64,000 bases of DNA from Trichuris trichiura (taxonomy: Eukaryota > Nematoda > Enoplea > Trichinellida > Trichuridae). The notes under the pieces were generated by a model. The model did no database searches, was not told the DNA's origin, and saw only the letters and a list, made by a program, of their open reading frames with translations. This document shows, in pieces, positions 10,738 through 22,860 of the stretch. The translations under genes were made by a program, and so were the position numbers. The first letter of the stretch is position 1, and each line of letters starts with the position of its first letter. The stretch is from positions 124,001 through 188,000 of the forward strand of contig JBAJFE010000041.1 of the NCBI GenBank assembly GCA_037903355.1. Direction: 5' to 3'.

Positions 10738-13213
10738 ACCTATCAGTGGTTCCAGGCCGACGTTAGAAGCAGACTAGAGTAGGACGGTTACACACGAAAT
10801 GAAAAATGTTTCATTGCAACCTGTGGGGCACAAAACGGCTGCTGCCCGTTCTACTTGTTTCTGGCTTCTACAAGCCGGTTGAGCGTTGCGCGGCAACGAA
10901 GGACGTTTCTGGAAAACGCTAAACTAGGTCCTTTCACAAAGTGCAACGCATGACGGTTAACTGTTGATTTTGTCAAGTAATGCCTTCTAGGCGAACGTCA
11001 GGCCAACAACTCTTCACAAATTCCAGTTCACGTTCGACCGAGTGCACCACCTCTTAAAGGCAGCCTTTTCAGGTCAACATTAACCCAACCAACGAAGATG
11101 AACCCTGTCCAATTCAATTATTGAACAATTATACTTTCACCTTCACCGTATGCGATGTGGCAACGTTCGTCAACCGGAATTAAACCATTGCGATAATAAA
11201 CTGCGGTCATAATTTTGGTTACGAAAAACGCTTGGAGCTTAGCCACCCTACGCACGACAATACACCGCGTCAACTCTGCACGCAGTGTAGAAACAACATG
11301 GAAAAAGTTAAATCGTTTGAAGGGATCCCTGTATGATCTAATATGCATTCACCCCTACTAAGCTTTAATTATAAAAAGCCTCACCGACTTGACATGCTTC
11401 GAAAAGCACCTAATGATTACGAAATGTATGAGGGTTGTTTTCTTGGCAAAATCTTTTCTAGAATATCGCCTACGATGGTTGAGTGACTTTGGCGAGACCA
11501 ATGGAATCGTTTCGGGGGAGCTAATGCTCACTGAAGCATTACAGGGTGATCGGTCGTGCAGATACACCGATTAGCCTTGCATCGCTGCCATTCAATCCAG
11601 TTCATACCCTACCCTCGGGAGGTTGTCGGAAACAGGTGCCTCATTGCGACCTTAAAGTGAAATTTCTTTGCCAATCGTAGGCGAAGTATTCTTGCAACTA
11701 TTTCTCAGACAACGGAAAAGTTGAACTTGCGCCATCTTATCGTAAAGCAATCGTAAGATTCATTCGTAACAAGAAGGGAGTAATGTAACCGTTGAAATCG
11801 CAATGAGCGACAGAAGCGGAAGCTATAATTTTTTTCATATGTTTTCACGCTTTAGTCGCAATGAGCAAGCTTACAAATTAGGGAACGCTGGAAAAAACTG
11901 ACTTTCGAATGGAAACGGCAAATACTTTTTGCGATGGACAAGGCCTTTCACGTATAACCCAAATTTCAAAACGCAAACATCCGTAACGCAGCTAGCCGCC
12001 GCCGGTAGGGAATCAAAAGGTTTCAACACTCATCTATGCCTGTGCATGGCCGAAGAAAACGACAGCGCGCTGCTTTTCCCAATTGGACGAATATAAAAGG
12101 GATTTACGGCCAAAGAAGCTCAGCCAAGCGCCAAGTAGGATTTGCAAAATTGCCGGCAAAAATAAGATAGCAAATTGTGTCAATTGTCCTCTTAAAAATA
12201 TCATTTTGAAATAATGAGCATTTTTTCAATTCGTTGCGTCCTATGTTTGGCACAAAAAACAAAACGGAGGTGTTTAACCTCGTTGCCGAAACGGCCATGT
12301 TCGAAAGTAATTTCTGCCGCCTGCAGCAGCAACATCAAGTCGTCATTGCAATCTCAAATGCAATGTTTTCTTTACGTTATATTGCCAAAACGGGCGACGA
12401 CGTGCCGTCGTAATTGAGTAATTGAAAGTTTTGAACGACTTCTTTAATCGACCACGCTATCGGGAGGAGGGGGCGGGTAAGGTTCAAAAGATTTAACGTT
12501 GCATGAAATGGAAAAGAAAAAAAACCATAAAGAATAGGCTGTGTAAATCACTCGGAAAGCCGTTGGGAAAATTCAAGAGGAGAACAAACGAAAAACACGG
12601 AAAACTTGCTTCGCTCTAATCGGCGAGGAAGCGTGGCCAACGCACCTACATGTGTTGAAAGTCTGCCGACAGCAATATTTGACGCTGCTTTGGCATTTCC
12701 AGGTTAAACAACGGGAACACTAATGCGTCGTTGCTGTTGACCCATAGAAAACCTACAACCACCGATAGAATGCGAGCACACCTCTCCCTCTGAATGAAGG
12801 ACAGGTCCCTGTCTAAAAATCCCGTAAACAAGGTGCATTGAAACGCCAGAAACAACGACACCGTTCAAGTTTCAAATCCAAATCTGGTAGCGCCGATCAA
12901 AATCGCTCCTGTGGAACTTTGACAAATAGCCAAGAATAGCCTTTGCAAAAAAGAGACGAAAATTGATTCCATTTATTCAAGACAATCTATTCCATTAAAA
13001 GCGTTCTCAAAGCGTACTGGCCGTGTTTACAATTTGTGGAAATTAGAATTCCAGTTGAAGAAGCTTAAGGGTAAACTCTCACGTCGAAGTCAACTGGAAA
13101 GAAAGCAATACATTTTGCTTGCATGTAAAACTTTAAACAACAATCTAACTACATTCCACTGCATTTTATAGTGTCGCTTATCTCGTGAATTCCACACGAT
13201 TAGAATAAACACA
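10738..13213. other. Intergenic, nothing recognisable
   Basis: This is the 5' flank of the sulfotransferase-like gene followed by unremarkable sequence. Open frames at 11118-11574 overlap on both strands, and those at 12104-12861 have no signature. I support no gene here. Confidence 0.4.
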
Positions 13214-13258
13214 AAGCCTAAGCCTAAGCCTAAGCCTTAGCCTACGCCTTAACCTAAG
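13214..13258 (-). repeat. Interstitial nematode telomere-type repeat
   Basis: About seven GCCTAA-like units (agcctaagcctaagcc and degenerate neighbours gccttag, cctacg, ccttaacctaag) lie in tandem, which is TTAGGC on the minus strand. TTAGGC is the telomeric unit of many nematodes. Perfect copies are on the left and decayed copies on the right. It lies far from any chromosome end visible here. Confidence 0.85.
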
Positions 13259-14187
13259 TTTTCACCGACCATGTGGTTAGATAATCATCAAGCAGAAAAA
13301 GCAAAGCGCATTGTTCAATGCGTTGAATTCCCATCACTATTCTTCGGGAAGATAAGTGCCGCCGCTGTTGAATTGTTTATTTACAAAACGACTTACGAGT
13401 AACGAAAAAACCCCATTCATCTTTGTCTACCTGGTCAACCACAAACCTACAAAATTAAGAAAAGCGTTGAAACTATGACCATAACGAATTCCGCATTTTC
13501 CTACGCTCTTGTCAAATATTAATACTTGTTCAAGTTGCACTGGGAAAACAAGTAGCAGATAGATAGGATGAAGTGAATGAAAACCGTAAGTGGAATGTAT
13601 GCAAAAAAACTTGGGCGAATGCGAACTTCATTCAACTTAGTCGCAAAGCATGCCTACACTACGCTAATGAGCGCATGTATGTTAGCAAACTAGCATTAAA
13701 ACAATCGAATAGAAATGTCTAACCTGAAGCTGATGAGATGAAATAGCTGAGTGCACTTAACCTCACACAATGTCCGAGCACAAAATGCGCCTCCGCTTCC
13801 GTAATAATTTGAATAAAAACATTGTGACGTCACTGCACTGCTGCATACAATTGAGAGGTTTTAGTTTAGGTTTCGTCAATTGGGTAGAAGCTTTAACTTG
13901 AACTAAGAAGACTACCGACATGGCGCGCTTAACCGGAGATACTTTTTTTCAGCTGGTTATACGTTACGAAAAAAAGTTACAGAGCCTTTAAACAAAGTTC
14001 TTCCGGATGGAAACCCTTTTCGCGGCAACGTCCCGCAAAGCCAAAGGGCGCCGACTAGCGGAGGCAATCTTTAAAACGCAACATTGTGAACTTGACAATC
14101 AGTTACAGTCATACTGTACATAAGCTAAGCTGTGTGCGTGCGCGCAGGCGCGAAACAATTCGCGAAGCTCTTGCAGACCCGCAAAGA
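13259..14187. other. Upstream region of the PSMD6-like gene
   Basis: There is no supported coding sequence. It contains the presumed promoter of the PSMD6-like gene, but I cannot point to a defined motif. The frame that opens at 14086 does so with GTG, and the first ATG in it is at 14188. Confidence 0.35.
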
Positions 14188-17100
14188 ATGGACTCTTCGG
14201 CAGGACAAAAGGACGTAAAAGAAAAAACGTCGGGAAAATCGGAAATCAAGTCGGAAAATTTTGCCAAGTCAAATGACGAGAAAAGAAATGCGCTAACGGA
14301 CGGAACGGAAACGAGCAAGGATGCAAACGAAAGCGTCATGACCGCGCTGGAAGCAACAGCAACAACAACCAACGAGGAGATAAGAGAAAACAGCTCGGAA
14401 TTTACGGGCGACAGTTTCCATACCACTGGCAAAATGGGGATGGCCATAAGCGGAAGAAAAGATGTGAAACCAATGGACATCCCAACAAATAAACGCCGTA
14501 AGTAGCATTCTTAGCGGCATAGCGCTCTGCATGTGTCCTAAAACCCCCTACTAAATTATACTGTAAAGTTGTTGCGTAAAAAGTACAGTCATAATTACAT
14601 AAAACATAATGTTAGTGGCAATACGAACTACATTATTCCAAAGCACACGAATCTGTCAGGTTGCAGTTAATTAGAGCTGATTAAGCGCTTGCCAGCTCGT
14701 TCTCTAATAACTGTCCGCTTGACGAATGATAGAAGAATTTTATTTCTTCATATACGTAACATTAAAGCTGGCAACGCTCAGTATCATCCTCAACAATCAG
14801 TGAACAATGTCAAATGATGAAACATACGTTGTTCCCTCGGAAGGCCGCTACGTGCTTCGTAAGTAAAATTTTCGAAATCGAACTTTTTTCTTGAACAAGC
14901 AAGCTAAAGCGGTCGCTTTTTAACGTTAAAATTTATTAAAATTAACATAAATAGAAAATTCATAGTTTCCCAATGTTTAGAAAGAGAGCTGCACGCTGCA
15001 ATGCCAGTCGCGTCACAGCCTGACGCAAACGTTTTGACGCACACATCGTTCGACGAAAAAGCATTGAGGAGCAAAGAAAAAAGCAAGTGGGACGTTCGGT
15101 CAAGGTCGGACGCTGCTGACAAGCTGATGAAAGAGAAATACGCTGACGAGGATTCCAGTAGCACCAATTGGAGTGCAGCAACAGCAAATGGAACAACAAA
15201 ATTCAATAATCACGATTTGGACGATACTCAGATGAGCCAAATCAGTACGTGTCACGCTTTACTATCATCAACAAATTAGTATTCACTCGGTGGCAGCAAA
15301 GCTGCTATTTTGCAATTCTTTTCCTTACGCTTAAGTAAGCAATGAAACCAAAGCTGCTGCGACTGCCTTAAAAGCCGAGGCTCTTTTTCTCTCTCTAAGC
15401 TAACTATGATTACTCGTATTGTCCAGAGTGGGAAATGGAAAGTACAACGAGGCACATGTCGAATTGCCGAAAGAATTCAAATCGTCAGATAAGCGCCTCA
15501 AAAGGAGAAAAAGACGAAAACGTTAAGACGTATGACGACTGGACAAAACTACAGGTGGAAAAGGAAAATCAGGCTACAACGGTTGGAACCGGCACGAACG
15601 AAGATGCAAAGCAAAGCTCGACGCCAACAGCAACACCTCGCAAGGAGCTGCATGGCAATTCCAAAGGATCGACGAACAACAGTTCCCAAAGTAATAGCGA
15701 AACAAAAGCTACACCAGGCGGCAAAAGGTTAATATCAGAAAGTCCGCGAGACAGCCATACTGACGAATCGAGTAAGATTTCTTCTATTTTAATGCTTTTA
15801 ATGCTTAAACAATCTGAACGCAATTGGGCACGTAAGCTTTATTGTTCGACGTACAATGACTCGTCCAGCTTAGAGCTAAGAACTCGTCTAACGATTTTCA
15901 GGTTCACTACGACTGGCTAAAGCTTCTTTTTAACTTCTTCGGCACTTATAAGTGAACAACTCAGCATAGAGCAGCACACGATCACGCTGGTTACGTTTAG
16001 CCAGATTAGCATACAAAAGATGTCTGATATAATGTATCAGTATTGCTTTACTTGAGATCTTCTCGGTTTGGCGGCGCTAAGCCAAGCGAATGTACTGCGC
16101 TGGAAAGCCCTTATAAAACTCTGAACTTTCTTTAGCTGACGGCGAATCAAGCGAAGCAGAAAAGGACACTGAACTAATGAATGTCCCGCCCATGGAATTG
16201 AACCAATACTACTTTTTGCTCAGCAAAACAGACTGCCCGGAAACATTGAAGGAAGAAGCAAAAACTAAGCTTATGGAAATCGTCAAGCTCAACCAGATGG
16301 GTCCATACTACGAGAGCGTATGCAAAGAATTGAAATGGCCTGTCGATCAAGAACTGAGGAAAACGCTTAAACAAGCAAACGACAAGCATATACAGATTTT
16401 GAACGAAAAACTTCTGCTGGCTAAAAAAACCAGAACCGGCAGCGACAAACTTAGATCCATCCTGCTGGAAAAGGCTTCCTACCTTTGCTCCATTGGAAAA
16501 TTGAGGCAAAGTTTGGAAGTTTACGATATCGCCAACGATCTTACAATCGGCGCAAGCAGACGAATGGACGTCAAAATGGAACAACTACGCATTTGCATGT
16601 TTCTTATGAACAAAGGTCTTGTCAACTCTAAGCTCGAGGAGGTACGAGAAATTGATCGAATGGTAAAGCTCGCACGTTGCTGCCTTATACTGATCATACA
16701 AGAATGACGGAACAACAACTTTTTTAGAACGTCGACTGGGAGCGTCGAACACGGCTGAAAGCCTATGAGGGTTATTACGCAATGCTGACTAGGGATTACG
16801 AGAAAGCTAGCACGATGCTTCTCGATTTGACATGCACTTTTAGAAGCTATGAGCTAATGACTTTGGAAAATATGGTCCTCTACGCTGTTATCGCTTCCGC
16901 CATTGGTAACGTAGTTTACTTTTGAACACTACCCGACATTTCACCAGCTCCTAATGTCTCAAGTTACGCTGGCGGTCAAAAGTTCATCTAAGTCAACATC
17001 CCGAAAGGATGAAATTTCGACTAGGTTGAAAATTCACTGTATAGCACGGCCCTGCGGCATTGGCATCCTCTATATAAGGACTGTATTCGAGTAGAGAAGC

Positions 17101-17841
17101 GTTGCTATACAGACCTCGTTTTTTAGATCACTTACTTCGAACAAGAGCGGTATAATAACGCCTCCACTTAAAAATATTTCTTATCTAGAAGATGCCGATG
17201 CACAGTTCCTCAAAGCAACACTTTACGGCGTATTTTCGACCTATTCGGGATTTTGTTAACAAACGAGAAATCCCATCACTTCCATTACTCATTGATTGAA
17301 GAATTAGCATACAGTGTGAACTTTATCTTTCGCTTCTTTGCTAACTAGGAGAGCTGTTGTAGTGATGGATCGGCAAAATATCCAGAAGCGTATACTTAAC
17401 GCAACGGACATTGCCCCATTTTTGTACAAAAATCCGTTGCTTCGCCAATACGTGGAGACACTTCATCAGTGCAAGTACGCAACGTTCTTTCGAAAACTTA
17501 TCGATATGGAGGCAATGATGAAAATGGATTACGTACTGGCGCCCAACTACAAGCACGTTGTTCGCGCTATGCGCTTGAAAGCTTATCTCCAATTTTTGAC
17601 ACCCTATCGTACGGTTACTTTGCAATACATGGCCGACGAGTTTGGCATTACGGCGGAAACGTTGGTGCGCGATTTGGAACTATTTATAAAGCATCGACTG
17701 TTGAAAGCGAAAATTGACGGCGTCGGAGGTTACTTGGAAACATTCTTCGAGCCGGCAAAAGTTCAACTGAAAGAAACCGTTTTGGAAGAGACGGACCAAC
17801 TGATTGACCGTATGTGGAAACTGAAGCATTATTTGAAATAA
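14188..17841 (+). CDS. PSMD6: 26S proteasome regulatory subunit Rpn7/PSMD6-like with long N-terminal extension
   Basis: The predicted exons are 14188-14497, 14981-15244, 15427-15771, 16136-16641, 16728-16905 and 17349-17841. The first four join in frame, always in phase 1, through GT-AG introns. The conserved part begins near 16177 (MNVPPMELNQYYFLLSK) and follows PSMD6: MGPYYESVCKELKW, then WERRTRLKAYEGYYAML, then the PCI domain (YMADEFGITAETLVRDLELF) and the C-terminal KIDGVGG region. PSMD6 is a lid subunit of the 19S regulatory particle. Upstream of it lie about 320 residues rich in K, E, S, T, N and probably disordered, not known from the family (usual length about 390). The junction of 16905 to 17349 is off by one base with standard sites. 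A polyadenylation-like aataaa follows near 17850. Confidence 0.8.
14807..14856 (+). CDS. Possible alternative first exon of the PSMD6-like gene
   Basis: ATG at 14807 opens a 50-base exon encoding MSNDETYVVPSEGRYVL. It ends at a good donor (C|GTAAGT) in phase 1, the same phase as the main first exon, so it can join 14981 in frame. An acceptor-like cag sits eight bases upstream of the ATG, as for a trans-spliced leader. It cannot be used as an internal exon because its length breaks the frame. This is inferred from splice sites only. Confidence 0.4.
17030..17260. repeat. Dispersed repeat, copy 1 (in PSMD6-like intron)
   Basis: About 230 bases here resemble 30620-30852. Shared landmarks are cctgcggcatt, ggcatc, atctagaa, and the well-preserved end gtattttcgacctattcggg. 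The sequence between landmarks is diverged, so both are old copies. No coding capacity or terminal repeat is visible, and the class is unknown. Confidence 0.7.
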
Positions 17842-17869
17842 TTGGACGATAAGAATAAATTCGTGCTGT

Positions 17870-18644
17870 ACAAATTTTCTTTCTCATATACTCAGCGCAC
17901 TTATTTTCTCAAGTAACAATAACAAAGTCTGTCCTCCACGTGGAATGCGCTTCCTTTAAACCTTCGGACTAAGAAATAAGCGGATTGACGTGTGAAAATG
18001 GGTGAACGTTGTTCGGACCAGCCAAACTTGCACAAAATAAATTTCACTTTGCTACCACCGTCGCTATACCACATACACAGTATCACTGATTCATCAACGC
18101 AGCGCCGATCGTCATCGCTCTATCACAAATGACGGATATTATTAATTTGTTCAGAAATTTATGGAATTATAAATTGAAAAGCATTTAGAAGATTACAAAA
18201 CAGGAACAGGTTCGCCAACCATTTTAAATGGGAAATGAGACATGCCAGGCTGCGTTTAGGCAACGAAATATTTTCAAACCATCATTATATTGTAGATGAA
18301 GCTTATCTTGTATAGTCAATACGTAACAAGCCTTTCAACAATAGGTTTTCTGTTATGATAGCTATACCCGAATGCCGCCATCATAGAGGCCCAATCGGTG
18401 TAGCATAAAAGCAGCGAAATTATATAAACTACTGAAATCATTTCGTAGCATTGCTAGTGGCTGAAGGACGTAAATTCCGCAAATAATATTTTTGCATGAA
18501 AAAACACACAGACTTTGTTAGGAGTTTAGGCTTGAGCATACAATGAGCGCGGCTTTTATACTGGCGAAAGGAAAGCCTTCAGTTTTGAAAATGCTCAGTA
18601 ATTTCAATGCGGGAGTACAGAGTCATTAGACAGGGGATTTTATC
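17870..18644. other. Intergenic, nothing recognisable
   Basis: This is the 3' flank of the PSMD6-like gene. I see no supported feature up to the target-site duplication of the hAT-type MITE. Confidence 0.4.
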
Positions 18645-18652
18645 GGCTAAAG

Positions 18653-18877
18653 CAGTGTTTCTCAACGTGGGCCCTGGGGCCCCCTGGGGGGCCCTGGGAG
18701 ATTTTAGGGGAGCCCTGGAAGCCAGGGGGCCCTGGAGGATAATGCGGCAGGACATTGTCCCAATAAACGGTGGGCCCTTACAAGGATTAGGGGAACCCTC
18801 ACAAGGCCTAGGGGGGCCCTGGTGGGCCCTGACAAGGCCTAGGGGAGCCCTGGGGCAAAAAAGGTTGAGAAACTATG
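18653..18877. mobile_element. Short non-autonomous hAT element (MITE)
   Basis: A perfect 8-bp target-site duplication, ggctaaag at 18645-18652 and 18878-18885, bounds a 225-bp element. The ends are CAGTGTTTCTCAACG and the complement of CATAGTTTCTCAACC, the classic hAT terminus. The interior is a run of GGGCCCTGG-like subrepeats and encodes nothing. The larger hAT piece at 39908-41438 has related ends and the same GGGCCC subterminal sequence. Confidence 0.9.
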
Positions 18878-18885
18878 GGCTAAAG

Positions 18886-21214
18886 CCTGACCCAGTTGTC
18901 AAAAAGATTTGCATAAATGCACAAATCAATAAGGCGCCTTGCAATGCTAACTGCTTTCTAAAATTGGCGTTTCGTTTTCTCCGATTAATATCAGTAGTCC
19001 TGTTAGCCCCTCTACCTTTTATCGACATGCCATTTTGAAAATTTGATCGTTTAATAATGAAGAGTGGATCAACTGCTGCTGACGTCAACCTGAAGATGTT
19101 TACCCATCGTCTTTGCGGCTGAAGACGAGCTGAGGAGTAGCCTCGAAAGCACCAGTATAATAAAATCAGTTTATAAGATAAAATAAAATATATCAACATA
19201 ACCTAAGTTTACATCTTAATGCTATCACTGTGAGCTATGACGTTCAGGCACAAGTCACAAGGGCACGTATAGCATGTAAAATAAATATTTTAAAAAATTC
19301 GATAAGTACCCTAAAATCAGAAACATTTTTTACAAAACGATTCGAGCCCAACTGACAAGCGAACACATGCTTGGACTAGTACGTGAAATTTTAAAAAAAA
19401 AACGATAATCTGCTGCGTATTCGATTAACGCGGATACGCTGACTGCTTCATTCACAGTCACGTTTGTGCGAGAAGTCTACGTTAGCGTACAGCGCTTATA
19501 AAAGCGTATGGCAAAAAAATCAGGCGTTAAAGCTAGGTAATGCGAAAAGAATTTTTCTCGCGTCAAAACGTGTGCACTTTGCAACACATGATACGGCAAG
19601 CAATCATTTACACATGTAGTTTCGGATTGGTTAGCTAAGCTAACATGACTTAGATTTAAAACTAAAAGTAAGCGGCCAAAGATTACGACTTCGCTCTACC
19701 GCTTACAGTATACTTTAATACGCAATGCTGGAGGCAGTAGCTGGTCAACTGTTGGTCGCGTTTATTCGTGGAAACGAGTATTCTTGCGAACAAGCTACTC
19801 AGAGATGCCTCACTTTACGTCTGTACTACTACAAAGGCAAGAAGAGAGAATAATCCCTATCTAACTTGCAGTACGATAATCAGGTTCTAACAAATGCTTG
19901 CTCGTAGGCAAAAAGAACTACATTTTAAAAATTTACTTTTACTTTTTAAAGGGCACTGATCTACCAGATTTTTTGTCTTGTACAATAAGAATGACACTCC
20001 AAAAACAATTAGAGCAAATTTCACTTGGTACCGTAACCACTTTGTATTCAAAGCAACTCTTGTTTCATTTTCGGTCGAATTATTACCGACATGCTATTAG
20101 CATAGAATGATGCTAACCTAATGGGTAGCACATAAGCGAAGCCTAAAGGAAACCTTCGTGTCTGCTGGCTGACCTTAGAAAATATTTATATTTGCGATAA
20201 CCGATTAAACGAACGCTACATCATTCACAACTTATAAGCAGCCATTTTACGTTGCAGTATTTCTAAAGTACTTTCTATTTAGGAAAAACTATATTCAACA
20301 ATAAAAAGGCGGTACAACTTACCACTTATGTTGCTTCTTCATGCATAGATTGAATAAGAATCTTTTTCAATCGTGGAACATCGCATAGGCCACCGCACTA
20401 CCTCTGCTACGTACCTTCGGGCGTGAGCTTTCGTTTCGATGCCATCTCTGCTTCCCAGAGGCCACAGTAGCACCGATTGGTAAAACATCGACTATAGCTG
20501 TATCCACTAAAAAACTTTAGGTAGAAATATTGAAGTTAAATTATTTCTGCGTATTTAATAAAGCGAGTAACGTTGTAAACGCGAACACTTTGCATTCACA
20601 CTTTTCTTGGCAAAGAAGCGAAAGCACATTACGCATACTGTACGAAGGATCGCAAGTTACAATTGCGCTAGCAAGGAATTTACCGACCAACTATCGTTTC
20701 GGGAATAGCTTTCCAAGCAGCGGCGGTTTGCTTTTGCGCACCGCTTCAAATGTGCTCCATACGTTTTTTTTTCAAAAAAGAAACATCTAAAGGAAGAGAT
20801 GCGCAATCATTGGTGCTGCGAGCAGCGCGGCGGAAAGGCGCAAACAATTAAAAGCCGCTTGGAACGCTCGCTTGGGCGGAAAGTTCAGTCTCGTACAAAG
20901 TCGTTTAGACGATACGCAACGAACCTTAGACTACCTGCGTATATTGTACAAGTTGTTCTGTCACCTACGACGACAATAAAGTTTACTTGTTGTTGGAAAA
21001 AAAATTTTACGCGAAGTAGCCGAATGATTTGCTGCTTATTTTTAACCGCTCGCGAACTTCGAAGGTGAAGTTGTATGTTTATGTTTACCAAATGGTTTGC
21101 AGGATAGTGGGCAGAATCGTACCTGCGAGCGCACCGCTCTTGCAATCATTATTCGTCTAGCGAGCTGCTGTTTAGTCGTCCGCTTTGCTAGTGTTGCTGT
21201 TTCGGCGGTTAACC
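18886..21214. other. Intergenic, nothing recognisable
   Basis: There is no supported gene or RNA. The last few hundred bases are the upstream region of the LSM14 gene. Open frames at 20530-21068 overlap on both strands without family resemblance. Confidence 0.4.
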
Positions 21215-22860
21215 ATGTCGACACCGTTGATTGGTTCCAAGATTAGTTTAATATCAAAGTCGGAGATTCGTTACGAAGGCATCTTGTACACGGTTGACCC
21301 GGAGAAGTCGACGATCGCGCTTGCCAAAGGTTGGCACCCATTGTGCATTTACATATCGTTAACTCTTCGGCTATCCGTTTATAGTACGCTCCTTTGGCAG
21401 CGAGGATCGGCGCACCGACGAAGTGATACCACCAAGAAAAGAGGTGTACGAATACATCATCTTCAAGGCTACTGACATTAAGGATTTATTGGTTCGCGAA
21501 ACACCTCAACCGGCGCCTTTCATGTACAACAACTTGCATTACGACCCAGCAATTTTGTCGGTTTCCAATGTGATAGTTTTGCCTGTCTCTCACGCCGTGT
21601 CTTCAATTTTATTACTCGTGTTTAGGCGTCCAGCGACTACACCCAGTCGGCGCCTGGGCGTCAGCAGGTATCCCATCCAACATTGCCTGTGCAACAGGAT
21701 CGTCGAAAGGGTCGATCCGCCGAAACTGGTAAGCACTTCATTTTATTCGCTGCTCCCATCTGGTCTTTACCGTATTTTATTGTTATGCAAATATGACCTG
21801 AATATTACTGCCCCACTTTTAGTTGTTCAACGAGAAGTTAGTAGCACTGGTCAGATTGGCAGTCAGCCTGAAGTTCGCGATGACATAAATGTGGTTAACG
21901 TGACCGTTGGTAATCCGCCGGTGGGCACCCGAGGCTACGGTTCGCCAAGGCGTCGAGAAGTCGTTCAACGAGACGTTCCCAATCGTACGCGTTTTACAAA
22001 CAACGTTGTTCAACTCGGCTAGTCTTTAATAATACGTTTTTACCGTCTGGTTGACTGTTTGTTCTAGGACTTCCTCAGCAACGGGCTAACTTCCGTCGTC
22101 GTCCTACTGGCGGGCGTCGTCTTGCTCAGGGAGTGGTTCATTATTCAAACAACTACTACAGCATTCCTCGTTTGGACCAAGCTCCACCGCGCGGTAATGC
22201 CGGTTATGGATATCGTAATTACGGTGGGCGCGGTGGCGGTATGGGACGCGGCGGAGGACGCCAATTTCAAGATTTGAATATGTATCGTCCGAAACTATTC
22301 TACCGTACGGACTACGACTTCGAAGAGGCGAACAAGGAATTTGCGCAGCAACTGGAAGACTTGAAGGAGGAATTGAAAAAGGCAAAAATCGGTAAGCTGC
22401 CGCCGTCGTCCCACTTTTCGTTCACTGTTGGCGGCATTGTTTGCCATCGTAGAAGGAGAAGCGCGCGAAGAGACTGAAGAGGCGGACGAAAATGCCAAAG
22501 CTGTTTCCGTGGAAGGAGAGGCGAATGCAAATGAGGCTTCCGCTAAGCCATGCTTTTACGATAAGGAAAAATCATTTTTCGACAACATCTCATGCGATGG
22601 AAGCGAAACGACGACCGGGTTTGCTTTTATTTGCAGGTGTTTGTTCCATGCCGACTATTAATTCGGTTTTCTTTTCCAACAGGGCCAATCGAATGAACTA
22701 CAAAACGGAGCGCGAATTGAATCACATTACTTTTGGTATACCGGCTGGTCGAAATTACGGTGGACGACGTATGCGCGCTCGTTCTCAGACCACTCACAGA
22801 GGCAACAATCAAGGAGGGCAAACAACTGGCGTAGAGCAGAATGCCACTCGAACAAAGTAA
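21215..22860 (+). CDS. LSM14: LSM14/Scd6/CAR-1 family P-body RNA-binding protein
   Basis: The predicted exons are 21215-21329, 21385-21560, 21626-21728, about 21823 to near 21988, about 22069-22391, 22453-22636 and 22683-22860. Exon 1 and 2 encode the N-terminal LSm domain ([20 protein letters not shown], then [17 protein letters not shown] and [14 protein letters not shown]). The middle is Q/R/G-rich (RGG-like, [19 protein letters not shown]). It is followed by the [15 protein letters not shown] FDF box region ([17 protein letters not shown]), the FFD box ([14 protein letters not shown]) and the TFG box ([15 protein letters not shown]). These are the hallmarks of LSM14 proteins, which repress translation and promote decapping in P-bodies and germ granules. 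The intron between exons 4 and 5 has no ideal donor, so that boundary is approximate. Confidence 0.9.
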
